Of a DNA stretch of 64,000 nucleotides, positions 34,828 to 45,700 are shown piece by piece (positions within the stretch are counted from its first letter, which is position 1; the number at the start of each line of letters is the position of its first letter). Under the pieces are notes generated by a model that saw only the letters and a list, made by a program, of their open reading frames with translations, was not told where the DNA came from and made no database searches. This DNA is from Simmondsia chinensis (taxonomy: Eukaryota; Streptophyta; Magnoliopsida; Caryophyllales; Simmondsiaceae): positions 14,389,578 through 14,453,577 of the forward strand of contig JAGTTD010000025.1 of the NCBI GenBank assembly GCA_018398585.1, in the 5' to 3' direction. The translations under genes were made by a program, and so were the position numbers.

Positions 34828-35910
34828 TGTTAATGATTTTCGCAAATTTAGACTTCAGTTAAACAAGGTACAAGGCGCACAAAACAAAATTGAATACAAA
34901 CTCAAAGATCTCAAGCTAAAGAAGAAATCAACGCCAAGAACTTCAAGATTTTTACGTGCTTCAGACCCTAACTGGTCCTAGTTCACGGCTCCTTATTTTT
35001 AGAGAGATCTTTAGTATTAATGTGGTGATTATTACAAATTACAACCGATTACAACCAATATAAACTCAAATCTAATACATGCAACACATAGACTCAAGAT
35101 TACAAACTTTTACTCCAGATTCTGAGTTAGAAACCAAAGATCTAACCCTAAACCAACAATTTACCTCTCCAGCAGCTGAATCTTGCAATTAATGACGGTA
35201 AGAGCTTGGAACCTCCTTGAATCAGGCTCACAAGATTGGAACCTTCAAGTATTTGGCTCAAAGGTTTAGATTTAAAGTTAGGGTTTAGTAATGAACCCTG
35301 GGGAAAAAGAAAACCAAAAGAGAGGGGAGAAATGAAGATGAATAATTGATCTTCTTCTCTAAAACCCTAACTCTTGGCTTATATACTTTCCTTAGCTCAA
35401 TCCATGTGCTTTGCCCTAGACCTCATCACTGTCGTTCATTTACATTTGATCTAACGGACGAAATTCAATCCAAACAAACACAGAGTATTGCTTCCATTGG
35501 GCGACACATGTCCTACCAAGAGACATCTCAGATGAGCCTCATGAAGCTTCTCCAAGAAGCTACGTAAGTAATGGGTAAATAGGTAGCAAGTACATCCACG
35601 GGCAACGCAGTACACCCACGGGCATGTGTAGTACAACAAACGGGCAATGGTAGTACATGTTTTGTTGTAATTAGTCGAGTTAGGTGGGAGCATAAAGGAC
35701 AATGTATCTAGAATGCCCAAATTCAAATATGAACAATACTAAAACACAGTGTTTCACTTTACCCATTATATATCAAGGTGATGCGTTCTTATTTGTAATA
35801 ATCCTAATTAATAGTTAAGCTCATTCTAGCTCATTGTAAGTCCATTTTAAGGCAATCTATTGCTATTAGGCATGGTCTAAGTCATATACTTACCAATTAG
35901 GGGTATGACA
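34828..35910 (-). repeat. 5' LTR of the outer copia (empty SINE site)
   Basis: 1083 bp, + strand start TGTTAATGATTTTCGC, end GGGGTATGACA. It preserves the uninterrupted CTATTGCTATTAGGCATGG at about 35862, the site into which the 5S-headed SINE inserted in the partner LTR. Confidence 0.92.
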
Positions 35911-36049
35911 GCCCGATTTGCCCGTTTGGTATTTTTGGAGTCCCATGTTCTAATTCAGGTTTAATTCAATGCTATTCGATTTTTGTTTTTCAATTACCTA
36001 CTAAGATGTATTTAATTACTCATATAATCTTATTACGGGCTCAATTTTC

Positions 36050-36840
36050 GGATTACACGAATAAATATATCCGCCTTGATAATGCATGAGAATTTACATC
36101 CCAAGCTTTTAATGACTATTGTATGTCAATTGGGATTACAGTTGAGCATCCTGTGGCTCGCCAACATACACAAAATGGTCTTGCAAAATCTCTGATCAAA
36201 CATTGGCAACTAATTGCTAGACCATTGCTCATGAAAACAAAGCTGTCTAGTTTTGCACGGGGGCACGCTATATTACATGTTGCAGTACTGATTCGTGTTA
36301 GGCCAACTGCTTATCATAAATACCCTCTATTGCAACTTGTTTCTGGTCAACAATAAAATATATCCTATCTATGAATTTTTGGTTGTGATGTGTATGTTTT
36401 AATTGCTCCACCTCAGCGATCAAAGATTGGTCCACAAAGGAGACTTAGAATTTATGTTGGGTTTGAATCTCTGTCAGTTATAAAATATCTTGAATCATTG
36501 ACTGGAGATGTTTTTACTACACGCTTTGCAGATTCTAAATTTGACGAAACAATGTTCCCAGAATTAGAGGAAGAAAAACTAAAGCTGGAAAAGGGTAAAA
36601 TTGTGTGGAACGCATCATCAATATCACATTTTGATCAACGTATAAATCAATGTGAAATGGAAGTTTAGAAAATTATTTACTTACAAAATATTGCAAACCA
36701 ATTACCAGATACATTCATTGATACAAAAAGAGTAACCAAGTCACATGTTCCAACTATAAATACTCCTATTCGAATTGATATTCTAAATGAACAGTCTTCT
36801 AAGATATTGGCAAGTTCGTTTACTGCACGCCAGAAGGGTG
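36050..36840 (+). pseudogene. copia-3 integrase C-terminal fragment
   Basis: Reads IRLDNA.EFTSQAF, then ITVEHPVARQHTQNGLAKS, where HTQNG stands for the integrase catalytic-Glu motif HTQNGLAE and the Glu has become Lys. It continues with VLIAPPQRSKIGPQRRLRIY and YLESLTGDVFTTRFAD, the post-core integrase region. Stops at 36354 and 36666 and frameshifts are present. Confidence 0.75.
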
Positions 36841-37239
36841 GTTGACCTATTGGTTCTAAAGATAAAAACCCAAGAAAGAAAAGAGAACAAAATAAACAAA
36901 TCAACTCCTTTATTAAAACCCTGAAGAGAAAACCCTTGAAGAGGTACAAATACAAATCTAAGAAAACGAAGCGGGGGATGAAATGGCTCCTCGAGGATAT
37001 CAAGTACCTGAGAATTGTGAAAAATGATGAAAATATTGAGAATGCGAAAATCTCGATAAACTATGCTATTACTGGCTTACGATGGAATCGAAATAAAACA
37101 ATTATTGATCATGTGTTTGCATATACTATGGCTACTAATTTGACTACAGAAGGTGAATATCTTGAACCTAAATCTGTTCAAGAATGTCAAAGAAGAAATG
37201 ATTGGGCAAAATGGAAATAAGCAATTCAGGCAAAATTAG

Positions 37240-38767
37240 ATTCACTTGAAAGACATGTAGTTTTTGGAATTGTAATCCAAACGCCTAAAAACACGAAAAT
37301 TGTAGGCTACAAGTGGGTATTTGTACGAAAAAGAAATGAAAGAATGAAGTGGTCAGATATAAAGTACGGCTTATAGCTCAAGGTTTCTCACAGATGCCAG
37401 GAATTGATTATGAAGAGACATATTCACCAATAATAGATGCAATTACATTTAGATTCTTAATAAGCCTGGCAGTCTCTAAAAGACTCCACATGCGTCTTAT
37501 AGATGTGTTGAAAGTTTATCTATACAGATCACTTGATAATGATATCTGTATGAAAGTCCTTGAAGGACTACAAATGCCATATGCATATAGCTTAAAACCT
37601 CGAGAGCGGTGTTCAATCAAATTATAGAGATCATTATATGGATTAAAACAATCAAGGCGAATGTGGTATAACCATTTTAGTACATTCCTTCTAAGAGAGG
37701 GATATGTTAGCCCATATGTTCTTATTAAGTAATCAAATTTTGAATTTGCTGTAATCACAGTCTATGTTGATGATTCAAACATCATAGGAACTCCTGAAGC
37801 GATTGAGCAAGCTGTTGTATATCTGAATAAGGAGTTTGAAATGAAGGATCTTGGAAAGACAAAATATTGTCTTGGCCTGTAAATAGAGCACTTATCTAAT
37901 GGAATTTTAGTCCATCAATTTACTTATACAGAAAAAGTGCTAAAACGTTTTAAAATGGATAAGGCACATCTGTTGAGTACCCCAATGGTCGTTCGATCCC
38001 ATGATGTAAATAAGAACCCTTTTCGACCTCGAGAGATTAACGAAGAAAATCTTGGCTCTGAAGTTCCATATTTAAGTGCAATAAGGGTAGTAATGTATCT
38101 TGCTAACTACATAAAACTAGATATAGCCTTTTCGGTTAACTTATTAGCAAGATATACCTCAACTCCTACCCGAAGACATTGGAATGGGATTAAACATATA
38201 TTTCGATATCTCCGCGGTGCATCTGATATAGGATTATTCTATCTAAGCCAATCAAATCTAAGATTGATTGGATATGCATATGATGGATATTTGTCTGATG
38301 CACATAAAAGTCATTCACAAACAAGATATTTATTTACCTATGGTGACACTGCTATATCTTGGCGATCCACCAAACAAACAACAGCAGCAACTTCTTCAAA
38401 TCATGATGAAATACTTGCACTTCATGAGGCAAATAGGGAATGTTCATGGTTGGGATTTCTTATTCAACATGTTCAGGAGGAATGCTATCTTCGAATGATC
38501 AGGGAGAGCCCAACAATACTGTATGAAAATAATGCTGCATGTATTACTCAAATCAAAAGTGGATACATCAAAGGTGATAAAACTAAACATATCTCAGCTA
38601 AGTTCTTCTTTACACACGAGCTCTAGAAGACGGGTGAAATAGATGTTCATCAAATTCGCTCAAGTGAGAACGTAGCAGTTTTGTTCACGAAAGCATTGCC
38701 AACAACAACTTTTAAGAAATTAGTTAGCAAGATTGGTATGCGTCAACTCATAAATGCCTCTTACTAA
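37240..38767 (+). pseudogene. copia-3 reverse transcriptase / RNase H
   Basis: Recognisable pieces are VGYKWVFVRKRNE (about 37303), VRYKVRLIAQGFSQMPGIDY (37352), SLYGLKQSRRMWY (about 37632), VYVDDSNIIGTPE (catalytic YVDD, about 37762), FEMKDLGKTKYCLGL, then 229 open codons (37937-38626) with RNase H signature DTAISWRSTKQTTAATSSNH and TILYENNAACITQI, and the tail LFTKALPTTTF. Stops interrupt at 37373, 37624, 37730, 37880 and 38624. The frame between 36660 and 37220 is diverged linker. Confidence 0.8.
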
Positions 38768-38951
38768 TATTTTTACATGAGGGGGAGTTAAATACGCACT
38801 GTACTCTTTTTTTCTTTGCTATAATTTTTGTCCTACTGGGTTTTTTCTGGTAAGATTTTTAACGAGGCAGGCGTACCTAACTTAGACACTAAACACTTTC
38901 AAGAGTATTATATCCCGTAATGTTATACAAAAAAAATATCCAAAAGGGGAG

Positions 38952-39328
38952 TGTTCATAAATATTGAATATTTTTTGGGGTATAATTTTTATGGTTGAAT
39001 TTAGATATTATTAAATATTCTAAAAAATTAAAAATTATGTAAAATATCTTTATATATACATATACATATAATATGTATATCTCCCACCTCATTTTTCTTC
39101 TTATGTAAGAAAACTCACCGCTCAATTTCCCTATAAATTGAAAGGCACGGCAGAAAAAGAACTGTGTAAGTGAGAAATTGAGAGAAAATTTATTGAGAAA
39201 ATTAGTTAAATAGAAGAAAAAAATTTTCTGATTTCTTATTTTTAAAATAAAGTTCTCATTTTTTTTAAAAATATATTTAAATTTATATTTTTATCCATTT
39301 TCTTAAATGTATTTTTAATTTTATAACA
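38952..39328 (+). repeat. 3' LTR of copia-3
   Basis: 377 bp from TGTTCATAAATATTG to TTTTATAACA, directly after a polypurine tract. It contains CCCTATAAATTG (about 39129), a TATA-like site pointing toward the gene that starts about 330 bp downstream. Confidence 0.7.
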
Positions 39329-39437
39329 GTAATTTACTTTTTGAATTTTCCGCTTCCCGTTACCGTAATGCAACGACACAGTGACATGCCTTTCGTGTTC
39401 CTCCACGTGTCATCCCAACAAACCCTCCACTTTCTCC

Positions 39438-39468
<31 letters not shown>

Positions 39469-39653
39469 TTGCACGCATTCAATTCGAATACATTGAAGTG
39501 CTAAACAACAAAGAAAAGAACAATCCAGAACAAATTCAAATCCCTCTCTAGAAATTCTGTAAGAAATCACTAGACAAGTGTAATAATAATTCATTTAATG
39601 GTTGGTGTATGAGTTTGATTTCGGTTGCTTTTATGTTTTGATGAAATTTTGAA
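39329..39653 (+). promoter_or_regulatory. Proximal promoter / 5' UTR of the AIRP2-like gene
   Basis: 325 bp between the copia-3 LTR and the start codon. It includes an ACGTG core (CCACGTGTCA at about 39402, an ABRE/G-box-like motif) and a (CT)n microsatellite at about 39435-39470, typical of plant 5' UTRs. The ABRE-like box fits an ABA-responsive gene, but this is an inference. Confidence 0.5.
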
Positions 39654-39736
39654 ATGTACGTTTCTTCTTCCATGCGAAAGTCCTTCAAAGATTCTCTTAA
39701 AGTCCTCGAGGCTGATATTCAACATGCTAATACTCT
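39654..39736 (+). CDS. AIRP2: AIRP2-like exon 1
   Basis: 83 nt, residues 1-27 plus two bases of codon 28 (CT|G). Donor CTCT|GTAAGT is a strong consensus. The exon end and donor are repeated twice more downstream in the intron. Confidence 0.92.
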
Positions 39737-42700
39737 GTAAGTAGAGTCATTTTCGCTTTTTATTGCTTATTAATGTTTAATTTTTGCTGGGTTTTTGGTT
39801 TGATTTCTAGGGTTTATGCTTGTTTTCTGAGAAACTAGGGTTTCTTCAATGTGTTTTCTAAATTGGGTCTTTGTAATTGTCAAGTAACGAACCTTCCTAA
39901 AAGCTTAAGCTGATTGATGAAAGTTCAGAAATTAATGTATGCTCTAACATGACTCCTCATGGGAATGCTGAGTGGGCTTGAAACTGATATTCAACATGCG
40001 AATACTCTGTAATTAGAGTATATTTCTCATTTATTGCTTATTAATGTTTGTGCGAAAAACTTAAACAAATCTGATATACTATGATATCAATTTGTTAGGG
40101 AAAAATTTAATGCGGAAGCGTGGACCCTGATAACTTGATTCGATTCAAATAATATGACTCACGCAAAACGAGAAGTAAACAAATATGGAGAAAAAAAGAA
40201 CAAAACAAGAACACACAATATTTACGTGGAAACCCCTCTTCATTCGAGAGGGGAGAAAACCATGGGCGGAGATGGAGATTCTTTGTTAACTGAATGGAAG
40301 AATTACAACGACACTTCTCAGAACGAGATATATGGAAGAATTACAATCACTCCCTCTGAACTCTCGTTGCACTCAAAATTTTGGAGGAATTACGAAATCA
40401 CCTCTTTTTTCTCAATGGTGGCGCATCACCTTTGATTGGATGCAGAACGACGTAAACCCTACGTCCTTTAAATAGAGCCGTGTCAGGGAGGGCCCGATCG
40501 ATCGGTGCTCAAATTTCCTTAAAAACCCGAATCTTTCCTTAAATCACCCGATCAATCGGATTTCCTCCCGATCGATTGGTGACCCTACGGCAACCCCATA
40601 AAAATAAAAACAAGTAATTTGAGGCATAACCTAACAATGTTTAATTTTTGCTGGGTTTATGCTTGTTTTTTGAGAAATTGGGGTTTCTTCGATGTGTTTT
40701 CTGAATTGGGTCTTTCTAAATGTAAGGAACTAACTATTTTAAAAACTTAAGCTGCTAATACTCTGTAACTTAAGTAAATTTCGCTTTTTATGGCTTATTA
40801 ATGTTTTGATTTTGCTGGGTTTTTGCTTTAGTTTCTAGGGTTTATGCTTGTTTTCTGAGAAATTAGGGTTTCTTCGATGTGTTTTCTAAACTTAGGGTTT
40901 AGTTTTTGGATTGGACTTTGTGTGCACAATTATGTACTGTCTTTAATTTTGAACTGGCAAATTCTGTTTTTGAGTTGCAATTTAGTCCCTAATTAGTTAA
41001 GCGGTTGTTATTATCAAGGCAGCAATGATGTGGCTTACAAACAATGAGAGATAAAATTGGCTTGAAAACTACAATCTTGTTTTGACAATAACAATTTTGC
41101 CTCGGCGATAACATTACCCTTTAGTTCTGAGGGTTCATGATATCATAGAAGTGAGCGTTTGAGTATAGGAGTCAAATTGATGTTCATGGTATCATAGAAG
41201 TGAGTGGCACGAGGTTTAAGTAGTCTTGTTGGGTTTTTGCTTTTTGTTTGCCGTAAAAGAAAAGAGTTATTTACTCCATTAGCCCCTTGTGTTTTCAAAT
41301 TTTTTCCTAATTGGTCTCTTGGCATTTCATTTGTTCAAAATAGTCTTTGATGTTTTAATTTTGTTCAAATTTCTCCCTCATTTTTTTTCTTTTGTTCAAA
41401 ATGATTCATATTGTTTTATTTTATGATAAAATTGGCCTCTTGTCTTCTTAATTTTTATCTGATGAACAAATGGAGAACTAATGTGTTGGACTTTGGGGGT
41501 TGGGTGATTCAATTTTGTATAAACATTTCAATCTCGCATAGGAAGGCTAGAGGTTGGAGAGCCACTTTATATACCTTCTTGTTCTTGTCCTTGGTAAAGT
41601 TTTGTGGACCTAGAGTGGGCATAGCACGCCATAGGCGTGCACGCGCCCCACCCCTCCCGACTCGTCGCGTTGTGGTGTGCCATTGTATTTCTAGTCGTCG
41701 AAGTCGAACTCGAGGTGAGTTCTATTCTCAACTGAGCTCGAGGGTGCAAGCTCGAGCCCAGCTACCCATTCTTAGACGAGTTCGATGCTGTGAGCTCGAG
41801 CTTGGGACATTAACCTGAGGCCATTACTACAATTTCCCTTTTAATCACAAGCTTGAGCTCAAGAGAGCTTTTTGACCATTTCAACGCCCACTCTTTCTCT
41901 ATTCGTCCTTTCCAAAACTGAAGTCGTATTCTTTGCTCCTCTATATTCGCTGCTCTCTTTACTGAGGTCGGATTTTCTGCCCACTTTCCATAGCCAACGG
42001 TTGCTTGAACGGGCTGCGCTTCACCTATAAATGCAACCCCTTGTTATGTTGATTGACATACAACAATACAACTTCTCCACTGCTTTACTTCCCCTCTCAA
42101 AGTTAATTCTCTCCTCTCCACTACTGAGCAAGTTTAAGCGTGCTCCGGTCCATCTCCATGGAGTACACTACTGAGGTGGATGCTGTGTTAACCTGTGGTC
42201 CCGTTGTACCTATGGCGGGGCATAAACGACTTAGGGCAGTGAAGTTCTTCACGATGCGACAATTCTTTGGTTTAATCTCTCCTTACTATTTGTATACCTT
42301 CTTTAATTTTTACTATAGCCTGAGTTCATTTCTGTTGGCATTAAAGTTATATTTGGGTTGTTCATTAACGTTAACTTTTTCCATCATGAAGTTGTCATAA
42401 AATAAAATGTTAGGGATCATTTTGAACAAAGAAAAGATGAGGGACCAATTTGAAAACACGGGGGATTGTTTTGAGCAAAGTAAAAGATGAGCACCGATTT
42501 GAATAAACTTAAAAACATCAGAGACAAACGACGTAAATAAGTCAAAACGTGAATGAAAGACCATGCCATCATTTGTTTTAATACCTCAGTTTTATAATTT
42601 TCAACATGTAAACACATTCACAATTATGTTTTAGTAAAGGAAAATTATCACTTAGGCTTCTTGCGGTTTAAGCATTTATCACCTAGGTATACCGACATTT

Positions 42701-45700
42701 CAATATATACAATGAGATACCTTGATGTTTGAATTTTTTATCACCTAGGTATCCTAAGTTGGAATTTGATGAATTTTTATACGAATATGATCAATTTTAT
42801 ATAAAAAATGCTGGTTTAGTGTATGCTTGTGGTAATATATAAGAGTGATGTCAATGTTTTCAGTAATAATTTAACTAATTATGACAAAAGTTCACCGAAT
42901 TTTGGTGTAAACTACTTATATATTGTCAAAATCATGTGTCATATTAGTATTTTTTGGTAAAAGATCATCAAATTCTGATGAGAATATTTCTATATTGTCA
43001 AAATCATGTTCCACTTTAGCATTTTCCGACGAAAATCTATCGGATTTCGCAGAAGAGTACCTAATCGATAAAATTTAAAACTTCAGGGTACTTAAGTCAT
43101 AAAAAAATCTCAAGTATCTATTGCATATTTTGAAACGTTAGGCTACTTAGGTGACAAATGACCAAACCTCAGGGTGTTTATGTGATGATTTCCCTTTAAT
43201 ATACATACGTACGTACGTACGTACGTATGTGTGTATATATATATATACATAACGGCTTGCTTAAAATTTGTCATGCAAAAGCTTTTATTTGATTCTATGT
43301 GAATTGTTTTGGAAGGTTTTGATGTGAAATCTCATTCCTGGGATTTTCTGGGTGGAAGAATTTGGAGTAGTTTAGAAGGGAGTATGAATTTTCCGTGTAG
43401 TATGAAGTGCCGTATTTTGGTGTGATTCGTTTGAATGAGCAATTCTACTTGTGACACTTGAAGAGCTGGCTCATTATTTAGCTGAAATGGTTGGCTCGTT
43501 TTAGACTCAAATTGACTTAAGCCAGCTCATTTATGTGAGTTAGCGATGTTCGAGCTTTGCAAAGCTAACGACTTTTGAGCCCAAAGGGAGCCTGCCTAAA
43601 TGAGCCGATGTCAAGCTCAATCTTAAGCCTAAATGTATCAAAATGAATTGAGTCTAAACCTGAATGTGTTAAGCTCCTACCTGATTGAGTCAGCTTCAAG
43701 CAAAATTCAAGCCTAAATGAGTCAAGCTTTAGCCTAGACAAGACAATTTTGAGCCAAATTATAAGTCTAATGTGCCTAAACAAGCCAAGTGATCATGAAT
43801 GAGCCCTAAATGAGCTCAATTAAGCCGAACTAAACCGGAGCTCATGAATTGTGACTAGCTGAGCTCGAGCTTAAAAGTCTCCAATTGAGCATGAGCTGAG
43901 AAAAATGTCGTCAAGATGAGCATTGGTCTTTATAGGTTTCCGCTGAGTCAAGTGTGTTTGACAAGCGAATTAAGTGTTATTGATAAGATATCTAAAAGTT
44001 ACGTTATGATTCTTAATTTATTGTTATTATAATTATTGTGATTATTATTTGTGTTTAGGGCCGCAGAATTGCCAAGGGAGTATGATGGGGCATTCCTTCA
44101 AATGAGAATGTCATATGCTCCTGCTGCCCACTTGTTCCTTTTCTTTGTACAATGGTCAGATTGCCACCTTGCTGGGGCCCTTGGATTGTTGAGAATTCTC
44201 ATATACAAGGTCCGTAGTTATTTGGTTAAGAGCTTACAACACCCACATCCAAGGCACCAAATAAAAAAATTCATAGGTTGGGGTAAAATTAGAAGGATTG
44301 ATGTGATAGTATGGAAAAACGAAATTGGATAAAAGCGAAGGGCATATGAGAGACGTAAAATATACTTTTGATAAGTTGATCGATTGAATGAGGTTGTGGT
44401 TAAAAAATTACACATAGAATTTATCAATCAAGTGGCAGTTTTGACGCTTTTGCCATTTTGTGGTTGTCAGTGGCAATGCCAAATCCACAACGGATGGAAA
44501 CGTAGTGAATGCTATGTTTGATATATTTATTTATCCAAGAAATTGCCCTCAATTGCTAGCCTCTCTGTCTCTATTCTGCTAGTAACTATATGTACAGTAT
44601 GTTGCATTTGGTCTGTCACGTTGTTAGTGTTGCTAATCCAAACTGAGAAGGTAAAATCTTTCATATTGTAATATGATAACTCATTTTCTTGTATTTTCAT
44701 CTTATTTTCATTAAATTTTCAGTTGATATTGGGGGCACTTCGGACGCAGCCATTTTTTTGAGGGTGCAAGGCTGCATATATTACCCCCCCCCCCAAGTGA
44801 CCTTGCTTTGACGGGAGCCCTTGTGGCACTGGATTTGTTGTTGTTATGTTATTGTTTCTGTTGATACACTTACCCAAAAAAAGGTTTCTGTTGATACTAT
44901 TATTTTGATTTTTAGAATATTTTTCCTAGTTGATTTTTAGAATATCCCCTTCAATTCTAAATTTATGAATGGTATTCCAAATCTCTGTGTTCGTTGACTA
45001 TTGTTGCTCCCAATGAATATGTCTTTTGGATCTGTCATTGGCTAGACTGACGACAGATCCGGAGATCCTTTTAGCTTGTCTTTATGGGGAACCTAATAGA
45101 TATTCTGAACTTCTTGTGGTTAAAGTAACATTGTGCTGGGATGTTCATTTTATTGCAGGTGTATGTTGATGGCACCACCACCATGTCCACCCATGAAAGA
45201 AAAGCAAGTATAAGAGAATTTTATGGTAAATTGCATTCATGGATTATTCAAATGCTATATCATAGGGTGGTGTGGCAAAAAATGTTTTTATTGGAATAAT
45301 AATATAATTTGTAATGAATAATATCAAAATTTTTCAAATTTTGCTATGGAAATAAAATTACCCTATTATTATTATCTCTCTAATGAAATGGGATCTTCGA
45401 GTTGTGCAGCGGTAATTTATCCGTCTCTGTTGCAACTTCAAAGTGGCATTACTGATACAGAAGATAAGAAGCAGAAAGCAGTATGTATGGAGAGGTACAG
45501 AAGGAGAGACGAGGATGAGTATAGGCAATGCTTGGATACTGATATTGAGAGAGAAGACGAATGTGGAATTTGCATGGAGACGAACAATAAAATTGTCTTA
45601 CCTAATTGCAACCATGTCATGTGCCTGAAATGCTACCGTGAGTGGTAATCTTTCTCACATTATCACTCCATCTGGTTCGACAGAAATATTCTTATTCCCG

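Larger units (their letters stand above)
20684..35910 (-). mobile_element. Outer Ty1/copia retrotransposon (minus strand) split by a second element
   Basis: LTRs at 20684-22043 and 34828-35910 share TTTGCAAATTTAGACTTC-type starts, a GTACAAGGCGCACAAAA block and the ends CTTACCAATTAGGGGTA. Flanks GCTCG (20679-20683) and GCCCG (35911-35915) fit a 5-bp target duplication with one change. The minus-strand PBS is next to the right LTR and pol runs leftwards from 25964 to about 22050. The inner copia 25965-34742 sits in the gag codons. Many stops and frameshifts make it inactive. Confidence 0.92.
36041..39328 (+). mobile_element. 3' half of a third Ty1/copia element (copia-3) with 3' LTR
   Basis: Starts within the integrase core and continues through RT and RNase H to a pol stop at 38765-38767, a 3' non-coding tract, the polypurine tract AAAAGGGGAG and an LTR. 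No 5' LTR, gag or protease is present upstream. The adjacent 35911-36040 is non-coding sequence, so the element was truncated before or independently of the outer copia insertion. Confidence 0.85.

Noticed and set aside
41411..41818. 135-codon frame in AIRP2 intron 1
   Set aside because: It lies inside the dispersed LTR-like repeat, has no recognisable domain, and the related copy at 17020 does not keep the frame.
45346..45648. A 100-codon single-exon RING gene starting [11 protein letters not shown]
   Set aside because: This is exon 4 of the AIRP2-like gene read through its upstream intron; the acceptor at 45409 and donor at 45645 fit the family protein exactly.
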